From: Nostoc foliaceum FACHB-393
Lineage (GTDB): Bacteria > Cyanobacteriota > Cyanobacteriia > Cyanobacteriales > Nostocaceae
Direction: 5' to 3'
Length of the DNA stretch: 64,000 nt
NCBI RefSeq assembly: GCF_014698505.1
Contig: NZ_JACJTD010000002.1
Span: 1-64,000 of the forward strand
Shown piece by piece: positions 8,477 through 17,567 of the stretch. The notes under the pieces are model-generated. The model did no database searches. It saw only the letters and a list, made by a program, of their open reading frames with translations, and was not told where the DNA came from. Position numbers and translations under genes: made by a program. How positions within the stretch are numbered: the stretch's first letter is position 1; each line of letters starts with the position of its first letter.

Positions 8477-8875
8477 ATGATACAAGATTCAGAAAATACT
8501 TTAAAAGTTGCTCGGCAAGCATTTGATAATCTTACGCATGGTATGGCAACAGGAGAGTGGGAAGCATTGTTAGATATGCTCACAGAAGATTTTACCCTTT
8601 GGTTTCCAATGGGAAAATTTCACGGCTTAAACGTCGGAAAAGAGCGAGCTAGAGAATTTTTTGAGTACGTTTTCGAATCCTTCAATCCTGGTTTGAACCT
8701 GACTGGTCTAGACCGTGTTACTAGCAATGAAACGACAGCTGTTTTTGAGTTTCGGGATGAGGGGCTTTTGTTCGGACAGCTTTACAAAAATCGGGTAGCA
8801 GTTTCTTTTGATGTGCGTGGAGACAAAATTTGTGGCTATAGGGAATACTTCGGCAGCGATGGTAAATCCTATTAA
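8477..8875 (+). CDS. SnoaL-like / NTF2-like protein
   Basis: 132-residue protein from the ATG at 8477, preceded by a G-rich GGGGGGTGAG site. An earlier in-frame start (8411) would overlap the reductase gene and adds residues that do not fit the fold. The sequence has the NTF2-like cone pattern: a long N-terminal helix (ARQAFDNLTHGMATGEWEAL), LTEDFTLWFPMG, and the end strands RVAVSFDVRGDKICGYREYF. The fold is shared by ketosteroid isomerases, polyketide cyclases and many small hydrolases. The Asp/His catalytic pair of SnoaL is not clear. It is the last gene of the plus-strand run. Confidence 0.75.
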   Translation: MIQDSENTLKVARQAFDNLTHGMATGEWEALLDMLTEDFTLWFPMGKFHGLNVGKERAREFFEYVFESFNPGLNLTGLDRVTSNETTAVFEFRDEGLLFGQLYKNRVAVSFDVRGDKICGYREYFGSDGKSY

Positions 8876-8906
8876 ATAATTCGTAATTACAAATTACGAA
8901 TTATTT
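8874..8906. terminator. Bidirectional terminator hairpin
   Basis: A perfect 15-bp inverted repeat (aaataattcgtaatt / its complement) with a 3-nt loop starts at the stop codon of the SnoaL-like gene and ends 13 nt before the stop of the convergent minus-strand gene. The A/T-rich arms provide a U-run on either strand. Confidence 0.7.
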
Positions 8907-8918
8907 AATACACTTTTG

Positions 8919-9395
8919 TTAGTTCCTTTCAGGGTTGAGTTCGTTGATTTCTCTGCATTTAGCCTCTGCGGCTTGATATGCTGCTAAATAGTCTTGACCA
9001 CCCAACATCACATCACCATAATATTCATAAGGTGGATCACCATAGATTGGTAATGGATCATCTTCTGGATAATCTTCTTTCGATTCTTCAATAATGGCTT
9101 TCAGTTTTTTAACGGTCAGCCTTTGTGCTGCAAAATACCAGAGTTCTTGGGGATTTTTGTTTAGGTGCGGTAATGTGGGATCGATAATGCGGACATCCGA
9201 GGCGTCGCCTATCTCAATCCAACTGTGTTCAATCGGTCTGTATGGCTTTCCGCCAAAAGCTAAAAATCCCTGAATATATCTTGCTCCCTCAGTGGATAAT
9301 GCTGCTTTATAAGCATTATCAAACGGAGTGCTAGCTCTGCTGTTTATGCTTTCAGCAATTTTGATTGACAGCGTTTCATCCAATAGTTTGTTCAT
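8919..9395 (-). CDS. Hypothetical protein, possible papain/transglutaminase-like remnant fold
   Basis: 158 residues from the ATG at 9395; a TTG nine bases earlier is possible. I do not recognise a named family. The segment ARYIQGFLAFGG followed by EHSWIEI and VRIIDPTLP resembles the strand-His-strand-Asp core of transglutaminase-like cysteine proteins, but no upstream Cys is in place, so activity is doubtful. The C-terminal third is acidic (EDYPEDDPL) with a Tyr-rich patch and then a helix. It stands alone, convergent with the SnoaL-like gene. Confidence 0.6.
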   Translation of the reverse strand: MNKLLDETLSIKIAESINSRASTPFDNAYKAALSTEGARYIQGFLAFGGKPYRPIEHSWIEIGDASDVRIIDPTLPHLNKNPQELWYFAAQRLTVKKLKAIIEESKEDYPEDDPLPIYGDPPYEYYGDVMLGGQDYLAAYQAAEAKCREINELNPERN

Positions 9396-9539
9396 CAATA
9401 GCAAGGATTAGAGCAGCCATGAAAACATATTACCACTGCTGCTTACCATTTTGCTTGACCAAACAGGGCATTGGACAAACAGGGGATGGGGCAGAGGGAA
9501 AATAACTAATAACTCATAACTCATGACTCATGACAAACT

Positions 9540-11936
9540 CTACTTTGTATTAATCACCATTTGTAAATTTCTTAACAAGTCGCTTGAGGTGTAGGGCTTA
9601 GACAAAAGGAGTTTGACATTATTACCAAGCATTCTAATCATTTCATGATTGGAGGCTAATCCACTAACCCCAATAATTTTGATATCTGGATTAATTTTTT
9701 TCAACACATTGATAGTTGTTGGCCCATCCATAGATGGCATCATCATGTCAACCAAGACCACACTAATTTCTGGTTGATGTTTTGTATATAGTGCGATCGC
9801 CTCAATACCATCGCTAGCTAATAGAACTTTATAGGCATTTTTTTCTAACCAGGTTTGAGTAATCTCTCTAATTGAATCTTCATCATCAACAACTAGAATC
9901 AATTCTCCATGCCCTGCTGGTAATTCATGATCTCCACATAATTTACTGTCTATCTCCATCGTCTGGGTGACGGGTAAGCAAATTTGAAACTCCGTGCCTT
10001 TGCCTACTTCAGTAACTACATTTACAAAGCCGCCGTGACTTTTGATAATGCCAAGCACTGTTGAAAGACCAAGCCCTGTGCCTTTACCTAGTTCCTTTGT
10101 TGTGAAAAATGGCTCAAAAATTCTATCTACTATTTCTCTTTTAATTCCTATACCTGTATCACAGATGCTAATCATCACGTAAGAACCCACCTTAGCATCA
10201 ATATTCATCCGGGCATAGTCGCTATCAATCCAGAAATTCTTCGCAGAAATCTTTAGGATACCGCCATGAGGCATGGCATCACGAGCATTAATACAGATGT
10301 TCATCAGCACTTGATGCAGCTGAGTAGCATCGCCAAAGATATTCCATAGGTTTTGCTGAGGAACATCGATGCGAATTTCAATAGCTCTGGAAAATGTTTG
10401 CTTAACAATATTTTCAATTTCTGAAATTAAATACCGCACCTGTAAGGTTTTAAAATTACCTACAGATCCGCGGGAAAACCACAGCACTTGTTTAACTAAA
10501 TCTGCTGCACGTTTAACGTTTTTTTCCATAATTGTTAGCCATTGCTGACTTTTCTCATCTGGGAGTTTTGCCTCCAAAAGTTGCACTGTCATCATCATAG
10601 GTGTCAGTGCATTGTTGAGATCGTGGGCGATGCCACTTGCTAAGGTGCCAAGACTCTCCATCCGCTGGGCCCGGAGAAACTGCGCTTCGAGTTGTTTTTT
10701 CTCTGTGATGTCGGAGTTGACAATGAGGATGGATTTGGCTTGCCCTTCATCATCATTTACTAGTGTCCAGCGGCTAGCAATAATCATCTCTTTACCTTGT
10801 TTTGTGACTTGATTTAACTCACCTTGCCACGAACCATGTTCAAATAGAGTTTTCTGAATGTTTTTCAGTTGGCAAAATTTTTGCTTTTGATATAAAAGCT
10901 GATTAGCATCCTTATCCAGTGCTTCTTCTGCCATCCAGCCATAGAGATGTTCAGCCCCTTTATTCCAAAATTGAATTTTGTGAACCAAATCTTGAACGAG
11001 AATCGCATCTGTGGTGATATCGAGCAAAGCGGCTTGCTCACGAATTTTCTGTTCTGCGTTTTTGCGTTCGCGTAGCGCAGCTTGCTGTTCGGTAATATCA
11101 ATTACAAAGCCCGCCATTCGAGCAACCTTGCCTGTAGAGTCTAAAAAGATATACCCGTTGTCTTCAACTGTGATGTAAGTGCCATCTTTGCGACATATAA
11201 GAAATTCAAGGTGGAATCGCTCTTTTGTGGATAGAACGCGGTTAATTTCTTCGTTAAAGAAGTTTCTATCATCAGGATGAATCAACTCTAGCCAACGGTT
11301 TAAACCTCCTAACATCTCAGGCATAGAGTAACCTAATATTCCCTCTACATTGCCACCATATTTGATCTCATTGGTATGCAGGTTCCAGTCGTAGAGAATC
11401 TGACCACTCGCTTGAATTAGTGCTTGATAGCGATTGTTCCACTCGTCTAATGCAGCTGAATGACATCGAAGTTTTTCCTCTACCCGCTGGCGCTCCAAGA
11501 TTTCCGCCTCTAAACGTTTATTTTGCTCTGTGAGTTTTTTTGTGAGGTTTCGTAAACGTAAATGGGTATTTACCCTAGCTAAAACCTCTTTATGTTCTAG
11601 AGGTTTAGTTATGTAATCTACTGCCCCAAGATTCAAACCTTTAATTTTATCCACCTTGTCAGTCATGGCAGTTATGAATATTACAGGAATATCTTGAGTA
11701 GCTGGATTTGTTTTCAAAAGTCTACAAGTTTCAAAACCGTCGATTCCTGGCATTAATACATCCAATAAAATCAGGTCAGGTGAGGCATATTCTGCCATAT
11801 TAAGTGCAGTTATTCCATCTTCAGCTACTAAAACTTTAAAGCCGTAAAACTCTAAAAAATCGAATAATACTTCTAAGTTAATAGGAGCGTCATCAACTAT
11901 TAAAATGACATTGTTTTCATTGTTGTTAAAATTCAT
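9540..11936 (-). CDS. Hybrid sensor histidine kinase (REC-PAS-PAS-HisKA-HATPase-REC)
   Basis: 798-residue cytoplasmic two-component kinase without membrane segments. Domains in order: receiver (10-125, phosphoacceptor D59 in [10 protein letters not shown]); short coiled coil; PAS/PAC (165-285, ending FVIDITEQ); PAS/PAC (295-415, ending SDITEKK); HisKA with [10 protein letters not shown] as H-box; HATPase_c with [10 protein letters not shown] (N-box), DTGIGIK and GKGTGLGLS; and a C-terminal receiver with [12 protein letters not shown]. The arrangement suits a phosphorelay in which the N-terminal receiver gates the kinase. No haem, flavin or bilin cysteine motif is evident in the PAS domains, so the signal is unknown. 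There is no response-regulator partner next door. Confidence 0.92.
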   Translation of the reverse strand: MNFNNNENNVILIVDDAPINLEVLFDFLEFYGFKVLVAEDGITALNMAEYASPDLILLDVLMPGIDGFETCRLLKTNPATQDIPVIFITAMTDKVDKIKGLNLGAVDYITKPLEHKEVLARVNTHLRLRNLTKKLTEQNKRLEAEILERQRVEEKLRCHSAALDEWNNRYQALIQASGQILYDWNLHTNEIKYGGNVEGILGYSMPEMLGGLNRWLELIHPDDRNFFNEEINRVLSTKERFHLEFLICRKDGTYITVEDNGYIFLDSTGKVARMAGFVIDITEQQAALRERKNAEQKIREQAALLDITTDAILVQDLVHKIQFWNKGAEHLYGWMAEEALDKDANQLLYQKQKFCQLKNIQKTLFEHGSWQGELNQVTKQGKEMIIASRWTLVNDDEGQAKSILIVNSDITEKKQLEAQFLRAQRMESLGTLASGIAHDLNNALTPMMMTVQLLEAKLPDEKSQQWLTIMEKNVKRAADLVKQVLWFSRGSVGNFKTLQVRYLISEIENIVKQTFSRAIEIRIDVPQQNLWNIFGDATQLHQVLMNICINARDAMPHGGILKISAKNFWIDSDYARMNIDAKVGSYVMISICDTGIGIKREIVDRIFEPFFTTKELGKGTGLGLSTVLGIIKSHGGFVNVVTEVGKGTEFQICLPVTQTMEIDSKLCGDHELPAGHGELILVVDDEDSIREITQTWLEKNAYKVLLASDGIEAIALYTKHQPEISVVLVDMMMPSMDGPTTINVLKKINPDIKIIGVSGLASNHEMIRMLGNNVKLLLSKPYTSSDLLRNLQMVINTK

Positions 11937-12490
11937 ACTTGCCTCTTATTAAATTTATTTTAAAAATTATCGAATTTGTTTGCCTTTAAAATCTTTGGCA
12001 AGTTGACGAATATGGATGGCAAACGGCACTTTATCACCTACTCGTTGGAATGGCAAATAATTTTTGCTAATTAGACTATCTTCTGGCTGATTTGGTATAT
12101 CACATCTTCTGCCAAGTTTTTAGATCCAAGCAAAAAGATTGAATTAAAAGTAAACTATTTCCTGGAAATACCTACGTCTATAAAGTAAAGCTTATAGGTA
12201 GGAAACATCAGCCCAGCTATGTGTGTAAAAAGTACATAGCCTCTGAGTTAGAGCACTACAAATTGAAGGTTCGGTGTAGGCGTAGGTAATCCTACGCTAC
12301 TTGCAATTTTAGCTTGATGATTCACCTATAGCGCTTCTCTTTTGGATGCAATGCAATACACGACGATACACGGTAGAGAAAGCAATCCTGTGCTTCTACG
12401 AGTAGACTGTGTTCTATGCAATTGAGAAATATGTAGAAAATTTAAGGGCGCACAGCTAGTTGTGCGCCCCTAATACGTTTATCCATCAAA
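11937..12490. other. Intergenic region, no gene seen
   Basis: 550 nt between the kinase start and the acetyltransferase stop. No frame looks coding. It holds Nostoc-style short repeats (for example a gtaggcgtaggtaatcctacgc palindromic patch near 12270) and, at its right end, the hairpin listed at 12446-12469. Confidence 0.5.
12446..12469 (-). terminator. Probable terminator of the glycan gene cluster
   Basis: GGGCGCACA / TGTGCGCCC (9-bp perfect arms, 6-nt loop) lies 22 nt beyond the stop codon of the minus-strand acetyltransferase gene and is followed on that strand by TTAAATTTTC. It may equally be an interspersed palindrome. Confidence 0.5.
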
Positions 12491-13072
12491 TTACGGGGTT
12501 GTTGGGGGATCAAGTTTTATCCGAACTGTCTTGGGACGACAGGGGCTTCCCCAACAAACCTGCCCAGAAGGCATATTACTAAAAACACTACTACGAGCGC
12601 CAATCACAGCATTAGCCCCGATTTGCACCCCCGACCCAACAAAACAATCTGCTGCTACCCATGCACCATTCTCAATGGTGATACTCGCTGTTTTCAACCC
12701 AAAGGCAGGGTCTTGGATATCATGACTACCAGTACATAGGTAACTTTTTTGGGAAATTACGCAGTGTTCACCTATGTGGATCTGATCGAGGCTGTATAAA
12801 ACTACGTTATCTCCAATCCAACTGTAATTCCCAATGGTAACTTTCCAAGGGTAGGTGAAGCGGGCGGTGGGTCGAATTAATACACCTTTACCGATACGAG
12901 CGCCAAATAGTCGTAGCAAAGCACAACGCAGAATATTTAACGGTTGAGGAGTGAGGGGAAAGGCGATCGCTTGTATAAGCCACCATAACAAAATATACCA
13001 AGCTGGACGCCCACGATCAAACCAAGATTGGTCATATTTGCGTAAATCTACAAAAGGTTGATCATTAGTCAT
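12491..13072 (-). CDS. WcaF-like polysaccharide acetyltransferase
   Basis: 193-residue left-handed beta-helix acetyltransferase. The C-terminal two thirds show hexapeptide repeats (IGNYSWIGDNVVLYSL, IGEHCVISQKSYLCTGSHD, GAWVAADCFVGSGVQIG, IGARSSVF), with the catalytic-type His in TGSHD. It resembles WcaF, which O-acetylates exopolysaccharide precursors with acetyl-CoA, and the acetyltransferase annotated as HpsU in hormogonium polysaccharide synthesis; I cannot tell which. Two GT2 genes lie directly upstream on the same strand, 26 nt apart from this one, so it likely decorates the glycan they build. The ATG lies inside a TCATTAG repeat. Confidence 0.85.
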   Translation of the reverse strand: MTNDQPFVDLRKYDQSWFDRGRPAWYILLWWLIQAIAFPLTPQPLNILRCALLRLFGARIGKGVLIRPTARFTYPWKVTIGNYSWIGDNVVLYSLDQIHIGEHCVISQKSYLCTGSHDIQDPAFGLKTASITIENGAWVAADCFVGSGVQIGANAVIGARSSVFSNMPSGQVCWGSPCRPKTVRIKLDPPTTP

Positions 13073-13098
13073 TAGTCATTTAGTCATTTATCACTTAG

Positions 13099-14055
13099 TT
13101 AGGAGTCAATGGTCAATAGCTTTCCCTCTACTCCTCTGCTCCCCTGCTCCCCTGCTCCTTCCTTCGGGGTAGTTGCAGTATTTAAGTGACCACCACAGTT
13201 GCGTAATTCGTAGAGTTTAACGCCAATTTGATATTCATATTGACTCAGCAAGCGTGCATAGATATATCCGGCTTTGCCATCCAAAAAACCACGTTGAATA
13301 ATATAAAATAAAACAAACCGTAAAATAGGTTTAAATGGCAGGTGTACCCACACTTTTTTCAGAAAGCGCTTGCGTTGAACTGCATCACCAAATAGATTAG
13401 CACCGATAGTACCGCTATCGTCTTTACCTGTGAGAATATTAAAATAAACGCTGGCTTCCCAGTTTGAATAGCGGTTGTGCCGTTCTAACCAGTGATAAAG
13501 GTCGCGGAAGTCCTCGTGGAGCATATCATTTTTGAGATACCCAACTTTCCCCTGCAAAATCACGTGTTCGTGAACTTCGTTATCACCAGTATTGGCAATA
13601 TCTTCTGTATGTAGGTTTTCGTAGCGACCTTTTTTATGCTGAAATAAACGTAGATTCCAATCTGGATATTTGCCACCATAGCGAATCCATTTTCCTAAGA
13701 AAAATACGCGGCGATTGAGATAATAACCTGTATATTCATCATTTTGAATTGCTTGGTCAATTTCTTCCCAAAGTTCGGGGGTGATGCGCTCATCGCAATC
13801 TACAATCAGCACCCATTCGTTACGAAAAGGGAGATTATCTAAAGACCAATTTTTCTTTTTAGGCCAGCGTCCATTGAAGTTGAATTGCACGACATTTACA
13901 CCGTGACTTTTAGCAATTTCAATGCTGTTATCGGTACTTTGAGAATCTACTACAAATATTTCATCTGCTCTGGCGAGGCTAGCGAGGCAGGCTGGCAAGT
14001 TTGCTTGTTCGTTTTTTGCGGGAATTAAAACAGAAACTGGTATTTTAGATGACAT
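13099..14055 (-). CDS. Glycosyltransferase family 2
   Basis: 318-residue GT-A enzyme. The nucleotide-sugar domain starts VSVLIPAKNEQANL, has VVDSQSTDNS and the metal-binding DxD-like VDCDERIT at about residues 95-102, and then RYGGKYPDWNLRLFQ, the layout of the WaaE/KdtX branch. The C-terminal half has an amphipathic/hydrophobic stretch (ILRFVLFYIIQRGFLDG) that probably sits on the inner membrane. It lies between another GT2 gene and an acetyltransferase on the same strand, forming a small exopolysaccharide or glycolipid cluster. The last 20 residues run into low-complexity repeat DNA and may not be conserved. Confidence 0.88.
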   Translation of the reverse strand: MSSKIPVSVLIPAKNEQANLPACLASLARADEIFVVDSQSTDNSIEIAKSHGVNVVQFNFNGRWPKKKNWSLDNLPFRNEWVLIVDCDERITPELWEEIDQAIQNDEYTGYYLNRRVFFLGKWIRYGGKYPDWNLRLFQHKKGRYENLHTEDIANTGDNEVHEHVILQGKVGYLKNDMLHEDFRDLYHWLERHNRYSNWEASVYFNILTGKDDSGTIGANLFGDAVQRKRFLKKVWVHLPFKPILRFVLFYIIQRGFLDGKAGYIYARLLSQYEYQIGVKLYELRNCGGHLNTATTPKEGAGEQGSRGVEGKLLTIDS

Positions 14056-14122
14056 ATATTTAGGAGTTAGGAGTTAGGAGTAAAGCATTCTGAATTCTGA
14101 ATTCTGACTTCTCCATTCTTCT

Positions 14123-15055
14123 TTATTTCTTATTTGATGTGGATAAAAGACCTTGAATAGCAGCATTTAAGTAACCAATCTGACCGTAAGCATATACAAG
14201 TTTGTCAAACCGTTCTGCTGGGTCAGAAAAATATTGCAATGCCTTATACAAGCCGCGCACAAACCGTTCGCTACCTCGCTGCAATTGAGCGATTCCAGCT
14301 TTACCAGTGAGTTGTTCTCTATAGCATTCACTGATCCCCTGCCACCAACCTCGGTTTAAAAACCAGGAGCGTTGGAGGCGTTCTGGGGCAACATTGTGAG
14401 CAACTAGCGCTTCGGGAAGATAAGCGACTTGCCAATTGCGCTCTAGGGCAAATTCGGTCATTTGCAGTTCTTCATTTGATAATAGATTTTTCCCCACTCG
14501 ACCGAGGTGAGGATCAAAACCGCCAATTTCTTCTAGGAAACCACGACGGATGGAGTAATTTAAGCCTCTGGGTGTTAAGCCAGGTTGCTCGATATAGATG
14601 ATACTGTCACCCAAATCGTATGCACCTAAATTTGCAGCTAGCCCTGGAGATAACCACCGTGGTTGCTGGATTCCCTCGGGCCAGATGAGAGTGACTTTGC
14701 CACCTGCGATCGCTAGTTTAGAGTTATTGTAATAGGCAAAATATAAAACTTGCAGCCAGCCCTTGCTCGCAACGGCATCGTCATCTAGATAAGCAAGAAT
14801 ATCACCATTAGCTACTTTTGCACCCGTGTTGCGGGCGACAGATAAACCAATGGTGGGTTCAAAGACATACTTCAGGCGCGAATTGTGGGCCCTTTGTTCT
14901 ACAACCTCACGGGTGCGATCGCTAGACCCATTATCAACTACCACAATTTCAAAGTCAGCAGCAAAATCCTGCGCTAAAAGACTATCAATTGCAGCCCCTA
15001 AATAGGTATCTCGATTGTGGGTACAGATAATGGCAGAGATTTGGGTGTCTGGCAT
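14123..15055 (-). CDS. Glycosyltransferase family 2
   Basis: 310 residues from the ATG at 15055 (MPDTQIS...). The upstream ATG at 15109 would add 18 residues encoded by a genome-dispersed ttaaatccaaaatc-type repeat and is rejected. GT-A motifs: SAIICTHNRDTYL, VVDNGSSDRT, and LAYLDDDAVAS as the DxD site. Downstream, RRGFLEEIGGFDPHLG and NEELQMTEFALERNW match the acceptor-side E-D motif of inverting GT2 enzymes. It probably adds one sugar in the same glycan as the neighbouring GT2 and acetyltransferase. Confidence 0.9.
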   Translation of the reverse strand: MPDTQISAIICTHNRDTYLGAAIDSLLAQDFAADFEIVVVDNGSSDRTREVVEQRAHNSRLKYVFEPTIGLSVARNTGAKVANGDILAYLDDDAVASKGWLQVLYFAYYNNSKLAIAGGKVTLIWPEGIQQPRWLSPGLAANLGAYDLGDSIIYIEQPGLTPRGLNYSIRRGFLEEIGGFDPHLGRVGKNLLSNEELQMTEFALERNWQVAYLPEALVAHNVAPERLQRSWFLNRGWWQGISECYREQLTGKAGIAQLQRGSERFVRGLYKALQYFSDPAERFDKLVYAYGQIGYLNAAIQGLLSTSNKK

Positions 15056-15189
15056 AGATTTTATTTTGGATTTGAGATTTGGGATTTTAGATAAAAATCT
15101 TAAATCCAACGCACACCTGCTGAGAGTTAATCTAAACCAAAAATTACCTACCTACCAACCGAGTTTCTTCGGAAATAATCTTTAAAACT

Positions 15190-15999
15190 TCACGTTTGTT
15201 GAATATGACTGTGTAAAACTACAAGTGTTTGGGCTAGTTGACTCAGGCGGGTTTCCAAAGATTGCTTGCGCCCCAGCAGTTGACGTAACTTTTGGTAACG
15301 AGCGATCGCCATACTAACATTGGGAACCTGATCTGCTGGACATGGGCGCGACCAAACTTTACCAGCATCGTCCACGCCACAAAGGCGGTAGCCAGTAATA
15401 GATGATTGATAAGATACTTTCCCACCAGTAGCGCAAATTTCTTCTACGTAGTTCATCAGGCGATCAACTTCTGCATGGCGCAGTGTTGCGGTTCCTCCCG
15501 GTTCTGGCTCGGTGGAATTAGATTCTAACCAGCCATTGACAATTGGGCCTTCTAAGTAAATATCCTGAATTTGCTTCAAAATATTTTGCAGTTCTATTTG
15601 CCAACCCGCGACAGTTTCCTGAATTTCTTGCAATAGATTCATCGCCAATGCTGGATTCGCTCCGTGACGATGGCTACTAAAGGTCGGAGTTTTCAGCTTG
15701 GGTAGGCTGGGTGTTTTGCCACCATTCTCTTCTGCTTGAAAGGTCTGCACAGAGTCATGCTGAGGAAAGAAATTTTGTTCAGAAGGATAATCATTCTCAG
15801 TATCTCCGCCCAAGTCAACTGTTTGTCCTTCCTGAGAGGATGAAGTCTGTGTACTTTCTGTGGGTTCGTTGGCTCCGACGCTGATTCTAAAAGAAAAAGG
15901 CCGTTTTGTCGTCGTATCAACTGTTTCAGCGGCAGAGGCAGTGCCGCGATTCCCTAAATCGTGTAGAGTTGCTTCAATGCGTTTTAAGCCTGCGTTCAT
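15190..15999 (-). CDS. Conserved cyanobacterial hypothetical protein
   Basis: 269 residues, family not recognised. Residues 20-110 are low complexity, polar and probably disordered (Thr/Ser/Gln-rich). Residues 115-165 form a helix pair (QEIQETVAGWQIELQNILKQ), and the C-terminal 100 residues form a compact domain with EVDRLMNYVEEICATGG, GYRLCGVDD and a final coiled coil (RQLLGRKQSLETRLSQL). There is no signal peptide or membrane segment. It is read toward the glycosyltransferase genes but is separated by repeats. The disordered-then-coiled layout suggests an adaptor or assembly protein, which is speculation. Confidence 0.6.
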   Translation of the reverse strand: MNAGLKRIEATLHDLGNRGTASAAETVDTTTKRPFSFRISVGANEPTESTQTSSSQEGQTVDLGGDTENDYPSEQNFFPQHDSVQTFQAEENGGKTPSLPKLKTPTFSSHRHGANPALAMNLLQEIQETVAGWQIELQNILKQIQDIYLEGPIVNGWLESNSTEPEPGGTATLRHAEVDRLMNYVEEICATGGKVSYQSSITGYRLCGVDDAGKVWSRPCPADQVPNVSMAIARYQKLRQLLGRKQSLETRLSQLAQTLVVLHSHIQQT

Positions 16000-16215
16000 A
16001 AAGACATCCTAAAGTTTGCTGTCCCCAATGGTGTTGAATAATTGAAAATGGGGTTGTTGGGATTTTTGGCTTTTGCCAGTTAGGGCATCAATGATGCTGG
16101 TGCTAATTTTATCCCTTAAAAGTTATTTGAAACTAAAAATTTTACCGATGAAGTAAAAAACTGTGGTGATAAATTGCAACCGTAGGCATATTGTTAAAAT
16201 ATTCAGGTAACAACG

Positions 16216-16788
16216 TTGGGTAAAATCATCTTAGTAACAGGGCCAGCACGATCTGGTAAAAGTGAATGGGCGGAAACTCTGGCCATGCAGTCAGGAAAAG
16301 CAGTTGTTTACGTAGCAACAGCCACCGATAACCCAGATGACCAAGAATGGCATCAACGCATTTTAGAACACCAACAACGCCGTCCCCAAGACTGGGTGAC
16401 TTTATCTGTACCTGTAGAACTGTCTGCTACCATCGCCGATGCCAAACCATATACCTGTCTTTTAGTCGATTCTTTAGGGACTTGGGTTGCTAATCTCTTA
16501 GAAGAAGACGAATCTACCTGGGAAAACATCCTTGCAGAGTTATTAGAGACGGTGGATTTGGTTGCTGCTGATATGCTGTTTGTAGCAGAAGAGGTGGGTT
16601 GGGGTGTGGTACCAGCTTATCCGCTTGGGAGGACATTCCGCGATCGCTTGGGTTCTTTAGTGCGCAAGCTAGGTGTACTCAGCAATACTGTTTATTTAGT
16701 TACTGGTGGTCATGTTCTCAATCTCAGCATCCTTGGTTACCCATTACCAAATAGAGGCGGAGGAGAAGTGAGAAGTCAAGATTCTTAA
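16216..16788 (+). CDS. cobU: Adenosylcobinamide kinase / adenosylcobinamide-phosphate guanylyltransferase
   Basis: Bifunctional enzyme of cobalamin nucleotide-loop assembly: it phosphorylates adenosylcobinamide and then adds GMP from GTP. 190 residues, the usual size. Walker A is GPARSGKS (residues 9-16). The guanylylated His lies in EWHQRILEHQQRRP (H46, the same number as in Salmonella CobU). LLVDSLGTWVANLL is the Walker B region and EEVGWGVVPAYPLGR the conserved C-terminal motif. The start is TTG: an in-frame stop occurs 21 nt upstream and no ATG or GTG precedes the P-loop. No other cobalamin genes are nearby. Confidence 0.92.
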   Translation: MGKIILVTGPARSGKSEWAETLAMQSGKAVVYVATATDNPDDQEWHQRILEHQQRRPQDWVTLSVPVELSATIADAKPYTCLLVDSLGTWVANLLEEDESTWENILAELLETVDLVAADMLFVAEEVGWGVVPAYPLGRTFRDRLGSLVRKLGVLSNTVYLVTGGHVLNLSILGYPLPNRGGGEVRSQDS

Positions 16789-16837
16789 TTAATTCAAATT
16801 ACTCCAAAATCTAAGATTTAAAATCTAAAATTGTAAT

Positions 16838-17287
16838 ATGGCAAGCAAACAAGAAGTTAGAAGATACCTCGCCTACTGGTTTCAGTTGGGTAAGAAAGTG
16901 ATTACGGGCAACGGTAAGGCAAGCTTTTTGCCCCAAGACGCTCGCGGACTCGCTAAGGCTCCGCTATCGGTGCTAGATGGCGATCGCTATAGTGAAGAAT
17001 TTGAACAGTGCTGGCAAAAAATTCTCTCACCGGAATCGGGTGATTGTTACCTAGAGGGTACACATGAAACCATTGCTGAACTGTTGACACCAGCATGGGA
17101 TATGGTGGCTTGTGGCCGTTGCAGTATGCCAGTAGCCGCCCGAAACGTCGGGATGCCGGCGTTGTTATGCCCGTGCAATGATTTACCTAACTGGCCTAAT
17201 ACCGAATTACCAGCACCGCGAGAGCCAATTAAGACTCAAGACCAACTCAAAACAATTCGCGATCGGCTGTTAGATAATATTGCATAA
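16838..17287 (+). CDS. Conserved cyanobacterial hypothetical protein with Cys motif
   Basis: 149 residues, family not named by me. It has a helical N-terminus (EVRRYLAYWFQLGKKV) and a C-terminal Cys-rich patch, ACGRCSMPVAARN then LLCPCNDLPNWPN (CxxC plus CxC), which could bind zinc or a cluster. Residues 34-45 (DARGLAKAPLSV) look foreign. They are encoded by gacgctcgcggactcgctaa-type DNA, which resembles a mobile palindromic repeat of Nostoc and may be an in-frame insertion. It follows cobU by 49 nt on the same strand and is probably co-transcribed. Confidence 0.7.
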   Translation: MASKQEVRRYLAYWFQLGKKVITGNGKASFLPQDARGLAKAPLSVLDGDRYSEEFEQCWQKILSPESGDCYLEGTHETIAELLTPAWDMVACGRCSMPVAARNVGMPALLCPCNDLPNWPNTELPAPREPIKTQDQLKTIRDRLLDNIA

Positions 17288-17348
17288 ACAAACAACCAAG
17301 TTGTAAATCTGATAAGTTTTCTCTAATTATTTGATTATTTTAATTTTT

Positions 17349-17383
17349 CCTGTAGTGGCTTTTAGTTCCATTACAGGATTTTT
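17349..17383 (+). terminator. Intrinsic terminator
   Basis: CCTGTAGTGG and CCATTACAGG (17349-17358 and 17368-17377, one G-U pair) form a 10-bp stem with a 9-nt loop, followed directly by ATTTTT. It lies 62 nt after the stop of the gene at 16838 and probably ends the cobU transcript. Confidence 0.75.
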
Positions 17384-17567
17384 ACCTATCTGTAATAGGG
17401 ACGCACATCTGTATTCTCTCGTGTTTTGGCTTCCAGTTGATACCAATTCACGAACGAAAAACCTGATACGGAAGAAGCTTTCACATCCTCATCTTGCTAC
17501 AGATAACTCTGGGGAAGGCGCTGGCTCCCCTATCAGTTGGATATTTTTTTATTGGAAGTCCCTGAGT

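Noticed and set aside
12491-15055. Naming the glycan genes hpsE/hpsU
   Set aside because: Similarity to hormogonium polysaccharide genes is suggestive only. Family-level features do not separate them from generic GT2 and WcaF-like enzymes.
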